NCBI GenBank assembly: GCA_963720645.1
Contig: CAVRFX010000008.1
Span: 124,001-188,000 of the forward strand
Direction of reading: 5' to 3'
From: RYN-230 sp963720645
Lineage (GTDB): Bacteria; Actinomycetota; Actinomycetes; Streptosporangiales; Streptosporangiaceae
DNA: 64,000 nt
The notes beneath the pieces are model-generated. The model ran no database searches. It was not told the DNA's origin and worked only from the letters and a program-made list of their open reading frames with translations. Numbering within the stretch: position 1 is the stretch's first letter; each line of letters opens with the position of its first letter. Positions 35,894-45,073 of this stretch are shown here, one piece after another. Both the position numbers and the translations under genes were made by a program.

Positions 35894-37555
35894 GTGACGA
35901 CAGTGCCGATCAGGCGGGCTCTGATCAGCGTGTACGACAAGACGGGGCTGGATGACCTGGCCCGCTCGCTGCACGCTGCGGGGGTGGAGATCGTGAGCAC
36001 CGGCAGCACCGCGGACACGATCCGTGCCGCGGGCGTCCCGGTGACCCGGGTGGAGGACGTCACCGGGTTCCCTGAGGCCCTCGACGGCCGGGTGAAGACG
36101 CTGCACCCCGCCGTGCACGCCGGGCTGCTCGCCGACCTGGGCAAGCCGTCCCACCAGGCCCGGCTGGACGAGCTGGGCATCGCGCCGTTCCAGCTGCTGG
36201 TGTCGAACCTGTATCCGTTCGAGGCGGCGGTGAGCAGCGGGGCGCCTCCGGCCGAGTGCGTCGAGCAGATCGACATCGGCGGCCCGGCCATGGTCCGGGC
36301 GGCCGCCAAGAACCACGAGCACGTCGCGGTCATCACCGACCCGTCCCGGTACGGGGACGTCGAGGCGGCGGTGGCGAGCGGCGGGTTCACGCTGGAGCAG
36401 CGGCGGCGGCTCGCGGCCCGCGCGTACGCGCATACGGCCGCGTACGACAGCGCGGTCGCGTCGTGGTTCGCCTCGGCGTACGCGCCGGACGAGACGGCCA
36501 CGGAAACCGGCTGGCCGGACGTGACCGCGGCGCTGTGGACCCGGCGTGAGGTGCTCCGCTACGGGGAGAACCCGCACCAGCGGGCCGCGCTCTACGTCCG
36601 GGGCGGCACCCCGGGCGGCACCAGCGGCGAGGCCCGGGGCGGCACCAGCGGCGAGACCCGGGGCGGCACCAGCAGCGGCAGCCGGGGCGCCGCCGGGGAG
36701 ACGCCGGCGGGTATCGCCGGGGCGACCCAGCTGCACGGCAAGGCCATGTCGTACAACAACTACGTCGACGCGGCCGCCGCATGGCGGGCCGCGTTCGACT
36801 TCGTCCAGCCGTGCGTGGCGATCATCAAGCACTCCAACCCGTGCGGCATCGCCCTCGGCACGGACCTGGCCAAGGCGCACCGCAAGGCGAACGCGTGCGA
36901 CCCGGAGTCCGCCTTCGGCGGCGTCATCGCCGCCAACGGGGTGGTGACCGCGGAGATGGCGGCCCAGGTCAAGGACATCTTCACCGAGATCGTCATCGCG
37001 CCGGGCTTCGAGGACGCCGCGCTGGACATCCTGTCGGGCAGCAAGAACCTGCGCCTGCTGACCTGCCCGCCGCCCGCCCGCGGCCGCCACCTGCCGGAGT
37101 GGCGGCAGGTGGATGGCGGCCTGCTGCTGCAGACCCCGGACGAGATCGACGCGCCCGGGGACGATCCGGCCAGCTGGGAACTCAAGACGGGACAGCCCGC
37201 CTCCGCGGACATGCTCGCCGACCTGGCCTTCGCCTGGCGGGCCATCCGCAGCGTGAAGTCCAACGCGATCCTGCTGGCCTCCGGGCTGGCCACGGTGGGC
37301 GTGGGCATGGGCCAGGTCAACCGGGTGGACGCGGCCCGGCTGGCCGTGTCCCGGGCGGGCGAGCGCGCGGCCGGCTCGGTCGCGGCCAGCGACGCCTACT
37401 TCCCGTTCCCGGACGGCCTGGAGGTCCTGACCAGCGCCGGGATCCGGGCCGTGGTGCAGCCCGGCGGGTCCATCCGCGACCAGCTCAGCATCGAGGCGGC
37501 CGAGCAGGCGGGGATCGCGATGTACGTGACCGGCGTCCGCCACTTCTTCCACTGA
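35894..37555 (+). CDS. purH: bifunctional AICAR transformylase/IMP cyclohydrolase
   Basis: It performs the last two steps of IMP synthesis. The IMP cyclohydrolase domain (about residues 5-150) contains SVYDKTGLDDLAR and DIGGPAMVRAAAKNH. The AICAR transformylase domain follows with the catalytic AIIKHSNPCGIALG and GGSIRDQLSIEAAEQAGIAM. At 553 residues it exceeds the usual 515-530. The extra length is a Gly/Thr-rich repeat at about 236-275 encoded by 24-nt units. GTG 35894 is the start. It is followed by folD. Confidence 0.95.
   Translation: MTTVPIRRALISVYDKTGLDDLARSLHAAGVEIVSTGSTADTIRAAGVPVTRVEDVTGFPEALDGRVKTLHPAVHAGLLADLGKPSHQARLDELGIAPFQLLVSNLYPFEAAVSSGAPPAECVEQIDIGGPAMVRAAAKNHEHVAVITDPSRYGDVEAAVASGGFTLEQRRRLAARAYAHTAAYDSAVASWFASAYAPDETATETGWPDVTAALWTRREVLRYGENPHQRAALYVRGGTPGGTSGEARGGTSGETRGGTSSGSRGAAGETPAGIAGATQLHGKAMSYNNYVDAAAAWRAAFDFVQPCVAIIKHSNPCGIALGTDLAKAHRKANACDPESAFGGVIAANGVVTAEMAAQVKDIFTEIVIAPGFEDAALDILSGSKNLRLLTCPPPARGRHLPEWRQVDGGLLLQTPDEIDAPGDDPASWELKTGQPASADMLADLAFAWRAIRSVKSNAILLASGLATVGVGMGQVNRVDAARLAVSRAGERAAGSVAASDAYFPFPDGLEVLTSAGIRAVVQPGGSIRDQLSIEAAEQAGIAMYVTGVRHFFH
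36614..36685 (+). repeat. 24-nt tandem repeat inside purH
   Basis: Three in-frame 24-nt units start at 36614, 36638 and 36662. They encode GGTSGEAR, GGTSGETR and GGTSSGSR in the transformylase part of PurH, just before TQLHGKAMSYNN. Confidence 0.85.
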
Positions 37556-37620
37556 CAGTTCTCCCGCAGACAGTTCCGCAGACAGGCGGACAGGCAAACA
37601 AGCAGACGGAGGGGCGCACG

Positions 37621-38478
37621 GTGCCGGCGATTATCCTGGACGGGAAGGCCACCGCGGCCGCGATCAAGGCTGAGCTGGCCGGGCGGGTGGCCGCGCTGGC
37701 CGCCCGCGGCGTGCGGCCCGGCCTGGGGACCGTGCTGGTCGGGGACGATCCGGGCAGCCGGGCCTACGTCAACGGCAAGCACCGGGACTGCGCCGAGGTG
37801 GGTATCGCCAGCATCCGCCGGGACCTGCCTGCCGACGCCACCCAGGGGCAGATCGAGGCCGTGGTGGACGAGCTGAACGCCGACCCGGCCTGCACCGGGT
37901 ACATCGTCCAGCTGCCGCTGCCGGCCGGGATCGACGCGAACCGGGTGCTGAGCCGGATCGACCCGGACAAGGACGCGGACGGCCTGCACCCGCTGAACCT
38001 GGGCCGTCTGGTGCTCGGTGAGCCAGGACCGCTGCCGTGCACCCCGCGGGGGATCGTGGAACTGCTCCGCCGCTACGACGTGCCGATCGCGGGGGCCGAC
38101 GTCACCGTGATCGGGCGCGGGATCACGGTGGGCCGGGCGCTGGGGCTGCTGCTGACCCGGCGCAGCGAGAACGCCACCGTGACCTTGTGCCACACCGGGA
38201 CCAAGGACCTGGCCGGCCACACCAGGCGAGCCGACATCGTGGTCGTCGCTGCGGGCCGCCCCGGCCTGCTGACCGCGGACATGATCAGGCCGGGGGCCGC
38301 GGTGCTGGACGTCGGGATCACCCGGACCGACGCGGGCCTGGTCGGCGACGTCGCCCCCGAGGTCCGGGAGGTGGCCGGTCATCTGGCCCCCATGCCGGGC
38401 GGGGTCGGCCCGATGACCCGGGCCATGCTGCTGGCTAACGTGGTCGAACGCTGCGGAGGCAGGGTAAGCTACCCATAA
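37621..38478 (+). CDS. folD: methylenetetrahydrofolate dehydrogenase/cyclohydrolase
   Basis: It makes 10-formyl-THF from methylene-THF with NADP, supplying PurN and PurH upstream. The 285-residue protein has YVNGKHRDCAEVGI (catalytic Lys), VQLPLPAGID, DADGLHPLNLG and PMPGGVGPMTRAML. GTG 37621 begins the canonical PAIILDGKATAA. It is the end of the purN-purH-folD cluster. Confidence 0.95.
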   Translation: MPAIILDGKATAAAIKAELAGRVAALAARGVRPGLGTVLVGDDPGSRAYVNGKHRDCAEVGIASIRRDLPADATQGQIEAVVDELNADPACTGYIVQLPLPAGIDANRVLSRIDPDKDADGLHPLNLGRLVLGEPGPLPCTPRGIVELLRRYDVPIAGADVTVIGRGITVGRALGLLLTRRSENATVTLCHTGTKDLAGHTRRADIVVVAAGRPGLLTADMIRPGAAVLDVGITRTDAGLVGDVAPEVREVAGHLAPMPGGVGPMTRAMLLANVVERCGGRVSYP

Positions 38479-38634
38479 GTAACATGTTGGCCGGCTCCTA
38501 GGGGACCCCCGGGGGGCCGGTAAGGAACAGGTATTTGGCACTCTTAAGGTGCGCCGCCGCATACCGGGCCCGCCTGGCCGGTCAGGGGCCAGTCCTGGAT
38601 TGCGGCGAATAGGGCAGGAGGTTGGCCGCCGGTC

Positions 38635-39414
38635 ATGAACATCGTCGTTTGCGTCAAGCAGGTGCCGGACACGTGGGCTGAACGGACCCTGAGGCCCGAG
38701 GACTCGCGCCTGGACCGGGCGTCGGTTGACGGGGTCATCAACGAACTCGACGAGTACGCGATCGAGGAAGGGCTGCGCCTGGCCGAGGCGCACGGTGGTG
38801 AGGTCACCATCCTCACCATGGGCCCGGACAAGGCCAGCGAGTCGATCCGCAAGGCGCTGTCCATGGGGGCGGACAAGGCCGTGCACGTCCTCGACGACGG
38901 CCTGGCCGGCTCGGACGCGCTGCAGACCTCCGCGGCGCTGGCCAAGGCACTCGGCCGGACCGGGTTCGACCTGGTCATCCTGGGCTCGGAATCGACCGAC
39001 GCGCGGATGGGCGTGCTCGCGGCCATGCTGGCTGAGCGGCTCGGCGTGCCCCAGGTATCCCGGGCCAACAAGGTCGAGGTGGACGGGACCCAGCTGCGGG
39101 TGAACCGGGAGACCGAGGAAGGCTACGAGAAGATCGAGGCCAGCCTGCCCGCCGTGATCAGCGTCGTGGAGAAGATCAACGAGCCCCGGTACCCGTCGTT
39201 CAAGGGCATCATGGCGGCCAAGAAGAAGCCGGTGGACACGCTCAGCCTGGCCGATCTGGGCCTCGACCCCGGTGAAGCTGGCCTGGCCAGCGCGGCCACC
39301 GAAGTGGTGAGCTTCGCCAAGCGACCCCCGCGGCAGGCAGGCACGATCGTCAAGGACGACGGCGACGGCGGCAGCAAGGCGGCCGAGTTCCTCGCCGCGC
39401 AGAAGTTCATCTGA
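38635..39414 (+). CDS. etfB: electron transfer flavoprotein beta subunit
   Basis: The 259-residue ETF beta subunit takes electrons from acyl-CoA and related dehydrogenases. Typical are MNIVVCVKQVPDTW at the start, VINELDEYAIEEGLRLAE, ILGSESTDARMGVLAAMLAE and the ETF beta signature near EEGYEKIEASLPAVISV. ATG 38635 lies 12 nt after gcaggaggttgg. etfA follows after 16 nt. Confidence 0.94.
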   Translation: MNIVVCVKQVPDTWAERTLRPEDSRLDRASVDGVINELDEYAIEEGLRLAEAHGGEVTILTMGPDKASESIRKALSMGADKAVHVLDDGLAGSDALQTSAALAKALGRTGFDLVILGSESTDARMGVLAAMLAERLGVPQVSRANKVEVDGTQLRVNRETEEGYEKIEASLPAVISVVEKINEPRYPSFKGIMAAKKKPVDTLSLADLGLDPGEAGLASAATEVVSFAKRPPRQAGTIVKDDGDGGSKAAEFLAAQKFI

Positions 39415-39430
39415 GGACGGAAGGCCACCG

Positions 39431-40398
39431 ATGACGGAGATCCTGGTTCTCGCCGAACACGATGACGGGACGGTCCGGAAGGTCACCAGCGAGCTGCTCA
39501 CCCTGGCCCGCCAGTTCGGCGAGCCGTCGGCGGTGTGGATCGGCGCCGGCGCCGAGGCAGGGCGGGAACGGCTGGCCGAGTTCGGCGCGGTCAAGGTGTA
39601 CGTCGCCGAGGGCGGCGATGTTGAGGATTACGTGGTCGCCCCTACCGCCGAGGTGCTGGCCGGGCTGGTCGGGCGGCAGGCCCCGGCGGCCGTGCTCATC
39701 GCCGCCACCGGCGAGGGCAAGGAGGTGGCGGGCCGGGCTGCGGTCAAGACCGGCTCCGGCGTGATCACCGACGCGGTGGAGTTGACCGCCGGGGATGACG
39801 GCGGGCTGGTCGCCGAGCAGTCCATCTTCGGCGGCGCGATCATCGTCAAGTCCCGGGTGCGCACCGGCACGCCGATCATCGCGGTCCGGCCCAACTCGGT
39901 GGAGGCCGTGCCCGCCCCGGCCGCGGCCGGGATCGAGCGGCCGGGGTCGAGCTGACCGAGGCGGCGAAGGCGGTCCGGATCACCGAGCGGGTGACCGCCG
40001 AGCGCGGCGAGCGGCCGGAGCTCACCGATGCGGGCATCGTGGTCTCCGGCGGCCGCGGCGTCGGCAACGCGGACAACTTCGCCTTGATCGAGAAGCTGGC
40101 GGACTCCCTCGGCGCGGCCGTGGGCGCGTCGCGGGCCGCGACCGACGCCGGCTGGTACCCGCACCAGTTCCAGGTGGGCCAGACCGGGAAGACAGTCTCG
40201 CCGCAGCTGTACCTGGCGGTGGGCATCTCCGGGGCGATCCAGCACCGGGCCGGCATGCAGACCTCCAAGACCATCATGGTGATCAACAAGGACCCCGAGG
40301 CACCGATCTTCGAGCTCGCCGACTTCGGCGTGGTCGGCGACCTGTTCTCGGTGGTGCCGCAGCTGACCGAGGAGGTCGAACGGCGCTCGGCGAGCTAG
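39431..40398 (+). pseudogene. etfA: electron transfer flavoprotein alpha subunit, interrupted by a frameshift
   Basis: The first 174 codons give the N-terminal half (MTEILVLAEHDDG... IIVKSRVRTGTPIIAVRPNS) and stop at TGA 39953-39955. The rest continues in the -1 frame: VELTEAAKAVRITERV, then the FAD half with VVSGGRGVGNADNFALIEKLA, GWYPHQFQVGQTGKTVSPQLY and ISGAIQHRAGMQTSK, ending at 40398. One extra G in the ccggggtc run at 39941-39948 would restore a normal 320-residue EtfA. Both halves are fully conserved, so a base-calling error or a very recent mutation is likely. Confidence 0.9.
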
Positions 40399-40486
40399 CG
40401 GCGAACCCGCAGCCACCTGGCCCTGGCCCCGGAACACGCCTGCGGCGTGCTCAGGGACCGGATCGCCCACTAGGCTGAAATCCGTC

Positions 40487-41719
40487 ATGGGGTACATCGA
40501 CTACGCGGCCGAGCGCCCGCGGCCGGCGGAGGACTGCGTGGTCTACCTGGACCACGCGGCGACGACGCCGATGCTGCCTGAGGCGCTCGCCGCGATGACA
40601 GACGAGCTGGGCCGGCTGGGGAACCCGTCGTCGCTGCACAACGCCGGGCGCCGGGCCCGGCGCGTGGTCGAGGAATCGCGGGAGCAGATCGCCGAGGTGT
40701 TCGGCGCCCGGCCCAGCGAGGTGATCTTCACCAGCGGTGGCACGGAGGCCGACAACCTGGCGGTCAAGGGCCTGTACTGGGCCCGTCGCGCGGCGGCTGC
40801 GGGCCGGTCAGGTCAGCCGCCCCGCCGGGTGCTGGCCACCGCGATCGAGCATCACGCGGTGCTGGATTCGGTGCACTGGCTGGCCGGGCACGAGGACGCC
40901 GAGGAGCACTGGCTGCCGGTGGACGGGGCCGGGGTGCTCCAGCCCGCCGCGCTGGCCCAGGCCATCGGCCCCGGCCCGGACGAGGTCGCCCTGGTCACGG
41001 TGATGTGGGCGAACAACGAGGTGGGCGTGGTGCAGCCGGTCGCGGAGCTCGCCGCGCTGGCCCGGGAGCACGGCATCCCGTTCCACACCGACGCGGTCCA
41101 GGCGGCCGGCCAGCTTCCGGTTCACTTCGCGGCCAGCGGCGCGGACGCGATGACCATCACCGGGCACAAATTCGGCGGCCCGGTGGGCGCGGGCGCGCTG
41201 CTGCTGGCCCGCGGGGTCCAGCCCGTCCCGGTGCTGCACGGCGGCGGCCAGGAGAGCGAGGTGCGGTCCGGCACGCTGGACGCCCCCGCGATCCGGGCCT
41301 TCGCGGTCGCGGCGGCGGTCATGGCCAGCCGCCGGGATGACGAGGCCGCCCGGCTGGCCAAGCTCCGCGACGACCTGATCGCGCAGGTGCTCGCGGCCGT
41401 GCCGGACGCCATCCTCAACGGCCCGCCCGCCGGACCGGGCCGCCTGCCCGGCAACGCGCATTTCTCGTTCCCGGGCTGTGAGGGCGACGCGCTGCTGATG
41501 CTGCTCGACGCCAAGGGCATCGCCTGCTCGACCGGCTCCGCGTGCACCGCCGGCGTGGCCCAGCCCAGTCACGTGCTGCTCGCCATGGGCGCGGACGAGG
41601 CCAGATCCCGGGGCTCGCTGCGCTTCTCGCTGGGCCACACCTCCACGCAGGAGGACGTGGACGCGCTCGGCGCGGCCATCGGCGAGGCCGTGCAGCGGGC
41701 CCGCCGCGCCGCCCGCTGA
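40487..41719 (+). CDS. cysteine desulfurase (NifS/IscS family)
   Basis: The 410-residue PLP enzyme releases sulfur from cysteine for Fe-S clusters and tRNA thiolation. The PLP Lys is in TGHKFGGPVG and the sulfur-carrying Cys in STGSACTAGVAQPSH. YLDHAATTPMLPEAL marks the N-terminus. ATG 40487 is the start. In many actinobacteria it neighbours mnmA, its likely sulfur acceptor; here two other genes lie between them. Confidence 0.95.
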   Translation: MGYIDYAAERPRPAEDCVVYLDHAATTPMLPEALAAMTDELGRLGNPSSLHNAGRRARRVVEESREQIAEVFGARPSEVIFTSGGTEADNLAVKGLYWARRAAAAGRSGQPPRRVLATAIEHHAVLDSVHWLAGHEDAEEHWLPVDGAGVLQPAALAQAIGPGPDEVALVTVMWANNEVGVVQPVAELAALAREHGIPFHTDAVQAAGQLPVHFAASGADAMTITGHKFGGPVGAGALLLARGVQPVPVLHGGGQESEVRSGTLDAPAIRAFAVAAAVMASRRDDEAARLAKLRDDLIAQVLAAVPDAILNGPPAGPGRLPGNAHFSFPGCEGDALLMLLDAKGIACSTGSACTAGVAQPSHVLLAMGADEARSRGSLRFSLGHTSTQEDVDALGAAIGEAVQRARRAAR

Positions 41720-41781
41720 GCTCCGCACGGGCCGGGCTTCAATCTTTCCGCAACGAACCGCGCACGTGGCCGGTCCCCCGG
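41717..41781 (+). repeat. dispersed short repeat, intergenic copy before the ECF gene
   Basis: Begins TGAGCTCCG at the cysteine desulfurase stop, has the core AATCTTTCCGCAACGAACC at 41741-41759 and ends CCGGTCCCCCGG at 41770-41781. All three blocks recur in order on the minus strand at 9956-10003 inside galT. Confidence 0.6.
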
Positions 41782-41865
41782 GCCACCGGATCCGGGCCGC
41801 ACCGCAACTCCGCTGAACCTGCGCGAAAGGTTTCCCCCTCAGCCGGACATGTACCAGTCGATGGC

Positions 41866-42451
41866 ATGACCGAGCATGAGGAGCCGCGGGTGACTGGCCC
41901 TGAAGACCGCCAGCGTGACCGGGAGCGCCGGTTCGCGGCGCTCTACCAGGAGCACTACCGCCCCATCCTGGCCTACGCGGTGCGCCGGGCCGGGCCGGCG
42001 GAGGACGCCGCCGACGTCGTCGCGGACGTGTTCACCACCGCCTGGCGGCGGATCGACCAGGTGCCCGCCGCCCCGGCGGACCGGCTCTGGCTGTACGGGG
42101 TGGCCCAGCGGGTAATCGCCGGGCGCCGCCGGTCGGCCCGGCGCCTGAGCCGCCTGACCGCCCGGCTCCGGGCGGATGAGCCAGCGGCGGTGCAGCCGGG
42201 CCTGCGGGACGCGGCGGCCGACCGGCTGCTCGCCGCCCTGGACCGGCTGCCTGGCCGGGGAGCGTGAAGCGCTGCAGCTAGTGCTCTGGGAACAGCTGTC
42301 CCACGCCGAGGCGGCCCAGGTGCTCGGCTGCTCGGCCAACGCGGTCGCGATCCGGGTGCACCGGGCCAGGAACCGGCTGCGCGGCGACCTGTCCGGCGCC
42401 GGGACCGTCCCCGGGCCAGCCGCCACCCGGGCCAGGATGAGCAGGAGCTGA
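41866..42451 (+). pseudogene. ECF-type RNA polymerase sigma factor, frame-shifted
   Basis: From ATG 41866 the first frame encodes sigma region 2 (RFAALYQEHYRPILAYAVRRAG... DVVADVFTTAWRRIDQVP) and stops after LDRLPGRGA at 42267. The +1 frame continues with region 4 (GEREALQLVLWEQLSHAEAAQVLGCS, then AVAIRVHRARNRLRGDL) to 42451. Removing the T of CCTGG near 42252 gives LDRLPAGEREALQL, the expected sequence. The CU044_5270-like gene begins 2 nt later and probably forms a unit with it. Confidence 0.82.
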
Positions 42452-42453
42452 GC

Positions 42454-43555
42454 ATGGACCTCGACCTGATGGTGGCGGAGGCCGACCCGGCCCGCCACGC
42501 GGACCTGCCGGGCCCGGACTCTCCCGGGGCCGCCCGCCTGTACCGCGAGATCACCGCACCCGGCTCACGGGATAGCGACATCACCGCGCCTGGGCCGCGG
42601 GGCCGCCGGGTGCGCCGCCCCGGCTCGCGGGGCCGCCGGGTGCGCCGCCCCGGCTCGCGGGGCCGCCGGGTGCGCCGCCCCGGCTCGCGGGGCCGCCGGG
42701 TGCGCGGCCCCGCCCTGGCGGTGGCCGCCGTGCCTGGTGGCTGCGGCCGCCGCGGCCGCCCTGGTCAGCACCGGCCTGGCGGGCGGCCCAGGTAGCAGCG
42801 GCCCGGGCCGGGGTCCCAGCGGCCCGCGGACGGCAGCCGTGATCCTCGACGCGGCGGCGGTCGCCGCGGGCCGCGGCGCGGGCGCGGGCCTGCCACCCGG
42901 GCCCGGCCAGTACCTCTACGTCCAGGAAATCGACGTCAAAGGGCTCAGCGGCACCCCCACGCGGGCCTGCCCGCAGGCTCCCATGAGGGTCCGCGCCTGG
43001 GTGGCGGCGGACGGCTCGGGACGCCAGGCCGGGGAGTTCCCGGCCCGGTGCGCGCGCTTCGGCTTCGACCAGACCTACCCCCGGGGTGGCCTGCCCTGGT
43101 GGCTGTACGGGGTCGTCCGGGCGGGCACGCTTCCCACCAGGGCGGGGGCGCTGGAGAAGGCGATCGTGACGCGGTTCGAGGGCGGTCATTCCCGGCCTGG
43201 CGCCACGTTCGTGTACGCGGCCACGTTCCTGAACGCGGGCTCCAGCGCGGCGCTGCGCGCGGCGCTCTACCGGGTGATCGAGTCGCTGCCGGGCGTGCAG
43301 GACCTGGGCCCGGCCACGGACCGGCTGGGGCGTCACGGCCAGGCCGTCGGGCTGGTCACCGGCGGGACCCGGGAGGTGCTCATCTTCGACCCGGCCACCA
43401 CGGTGGTCCTGGAGCGGGAGATGGTGGCGGTCGCGCCCCGGCAGGCCGGGAACAACATGCTGCCCGCCGGGACGGTCATGCAGTACACGGAGTACCTCCG
43501 GGCGGGCGTGGTCGGCTCGGACACCGCGATCCCGCCGCCCGCCAGGACCGGCTGA
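42454..43555 (+). pseudogene. CU044_5270-like membrane protein, frame-shifted
   Basis: ATG 42454 opens a short cytoplasmic region (MDLDLMVAEADPARHADLPGPD) typical of CU044_5270-family proteins encoded behind ECF sigma factors. Arg-rich 10-residue repeats follow, then a hydrophobic helix (ALAVAAV, then AAAAAAALVSTGLAGG) and an extracytoplasmic domain (YLYVQEIDVKGLSG... RYSVYC is not present; the end is EYLRAGVVGSDTAIPPP). The two halves are in different frames. Deleting the T of CCTGG near 42733 joins them. Possible role: membrane partner of the sigma factor (inference). Confidence 0.72.
42601..42710 (+). repeat. 30-nt tandem repeat encoding Arg-rich decapeptides
   Basis: Three exact 30-nt copies at 42601, 42631 and 42661 and a partial fourth. 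Each encodes GRRVRRPGSR, just before the membrane helix of the CU044_5270-like protein. Exact copies suggest recent expansion. Confidence 0.92.
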
Positions 43556-43655
43556 CGGGCCGGCCGGTCATCGCCTGCCGCGGCCCCTCGGGGGCGGCCG
43601 CGGCAGGCGATCACGTGGCCGGAGTCCGCCCGGCGGCGCGTAGGCTCGGTAGACG

Positions 43656-44759
43656 ATGAACCGTCTTCGCGTGCTGGCCGCCATGTCCGGCGGAGTGGAC
43701 TCCGCCGTGGCCGCCGCCCGTGCCGCCGACGCCGGTCACGACGTGACCGGCGTCCATCTCGCGCTGTCCTCGAACCCCCAGTCCTACCGCTCCGGTGCGC
43801 GGGGTTGCTGCACGGTGGAGGACGCCCGCGATGCCCGCCGGGCTGCGGACGTAATCGGGATCCCGTTCTATGTGTGGGACATGGCCGAGCGGTTCGACCG
43901 TGACGTGGTGGCGGACTTCGTGGCGGAGTACGCGGCCGGCCGCACGCCCAACCCCTGCCTGCGCTGCAACGAGAAGATCAAGTTCGCGGCGGTCCTCGAC
44001 CGGGCTCTCGCGCTGGGGTTCGACGCGGTCTGCACCGGCCATCACGCCCGGCTCCGCGGCGGCCGCCTGGTCCGCAGCGTGGACCAGGGCAAAGACCAGT
44101 CGTACGTGCTGGCCGTGCTCAACCGCGAGCAGCTGGGCCGGGCCATGTTCCCCCTCGGCTCCTCGACCAAGGCCGAGGTACGCGCGGAAGCCGCGGCCCG
44201 GGGGATGGCGGTGGCCAGCAAGCCGGACAGCCACGACGTCTGCTTCATCCCGGACGGGGACACCCGGTCGTTCCTCGCCGGCCGGCTGGGCGACGCACCG
44301 GGGCCCATCGTGACCGAGGACGGGACGCCGGTCGGCACGCACGACGGCGCGTTCGGCTTCACGGTCGGCCAGCGCAGGGGGCTGCGGGTCGGGGTGCCGG
44401 CCGGGGACGGGCGGCCCCGCTACGTGCTGGACATCGAGCCGGTGTCCCGGACCGTGACCGTCGGGCCGCGCGAGTCGCTGGATGTGCGGGAGATCCTGGC
44501 GCAGCGGCCGGTGTGGAGCGGGTGCGAGCCGCTGCGCGAACCGCGGGAGTGCCTGGTCCAGCTGCGGGCCCATGGCGAGGTGCACCGGGCTACCGTGTCG
44601 CCGGCCGCCGGGGACACGCTCCGGATCACGCTGCACGAGCCGGCCCGGGGCGTGGCCCGGGGCCAGGCCGCCGTCCTGTACGACGGCGACACGGTGCTGG
44701 GCAGCGGCACGATCAGCGGCACCCGCGCCGGGGCGCCCGCCGCCGGATCCATCCGCTGA
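43656..44759 (+). CDS. mnmA: tRNA-specific 2-thiouridylase
   Basis: It makes the 2-thio group of wobble uridine in tRNA for Lys, Glu and Gln. The 367-residue protein has the PP-loop AAMSGGVDSAVAA, the two catalytic cysteines in NPCLRCNEKIKF and DSHDVCFIPDG, and FTVGQRRGLRVG. ATG 43656 is the start. The cysteine desulfurase upstream is the likely sulfur donor. Confidence 0.96.
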   Translation: MNRLRVLAAMSGGVDSAVAAARAADAGHDVTGVHLALSSNPQSYRSGARGCCTVEDARDARRAADVIGIPFYVWDMAERFDRDVVADFVAEYAAGRTPNPCLRCNEKIKFAAVLDRALALGFDAVCTGHHARLRGGRLVRSVDQGKDQSYVLAVLNREQLGRAMFPLGSSTKAEVRAEAAARGMAVASKPDSHDVCFIPDGDTRSFLAGRLGDAPGPIVTEDGTPVGTHDGAFGFTVGQRRGLRVGVPAGDGRPRYVLDIEPVSRTVTVGPRESLDVREILAQRPVWSGCEPLREPRECLVQLRAHGEVHRATVSPAAGDTLRITLHEPARGVARGQAAVLYDGDTVLGSGTISGTRAGAPAAGSIR

Positions 44760-44899
44760 CCTCGGCGGGATCCGCCCGCTGACCTCGGCGGAATCGTCCG
44801 GGGGACCCGCCGAAGTCTCACCCGTCGCAAGCCGGCACTCCCGGCTCACGCCTCACGCAAATCTTGCGTCCCAAATGTGACCATAAGTGCGCATGATGA

Positions 44900-44911
44900 C
44901 CGTGATCACGG
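44900..44911. promoter_or_regulatory. 12-bp perfect palindrome upstream of the sugar ABC operon
   Basis: CCGTGATCACGG, 77 bp before the proposed -35 box. It is a candidate operator for a regulator of the sugar transporter. The rest of 44760-44987 holds a short duplication of the mnmA 3-prime end (ccgctgacctcggcgg) and no gene. Confidence 0.35.
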
Positions 44912-44987
44912 GAACCATGGCCGAATCGTGTCAGCACTGCTTCATTGCGGCGCGGAGGCTAGCAAATGTTCCCCGAAAGTGCATCCC

Positions 44988-45016
44988 TTGTTACGGGTGG
45001 GGAAAGCCTCTAGCGT
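44988..45016 (+). promoter_or_regulatory. sigma-70-type promoter of the sugar ABC operon
   Basis: TTGTTA (44988-44993), a 17-bp spacer and TAGCGT (45011-45016) match the actinobacterial housekeeping promoter pattern. It lies 57 bp before the first start codon, in a region of locally lower GC. Confidence 0.55.
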
Positions 45017-45073
45017 TGCTAATCAACGGCGGGGGTGACGGGTGCAAAGAGGCATCGGGCCGCGGGAGGCACC

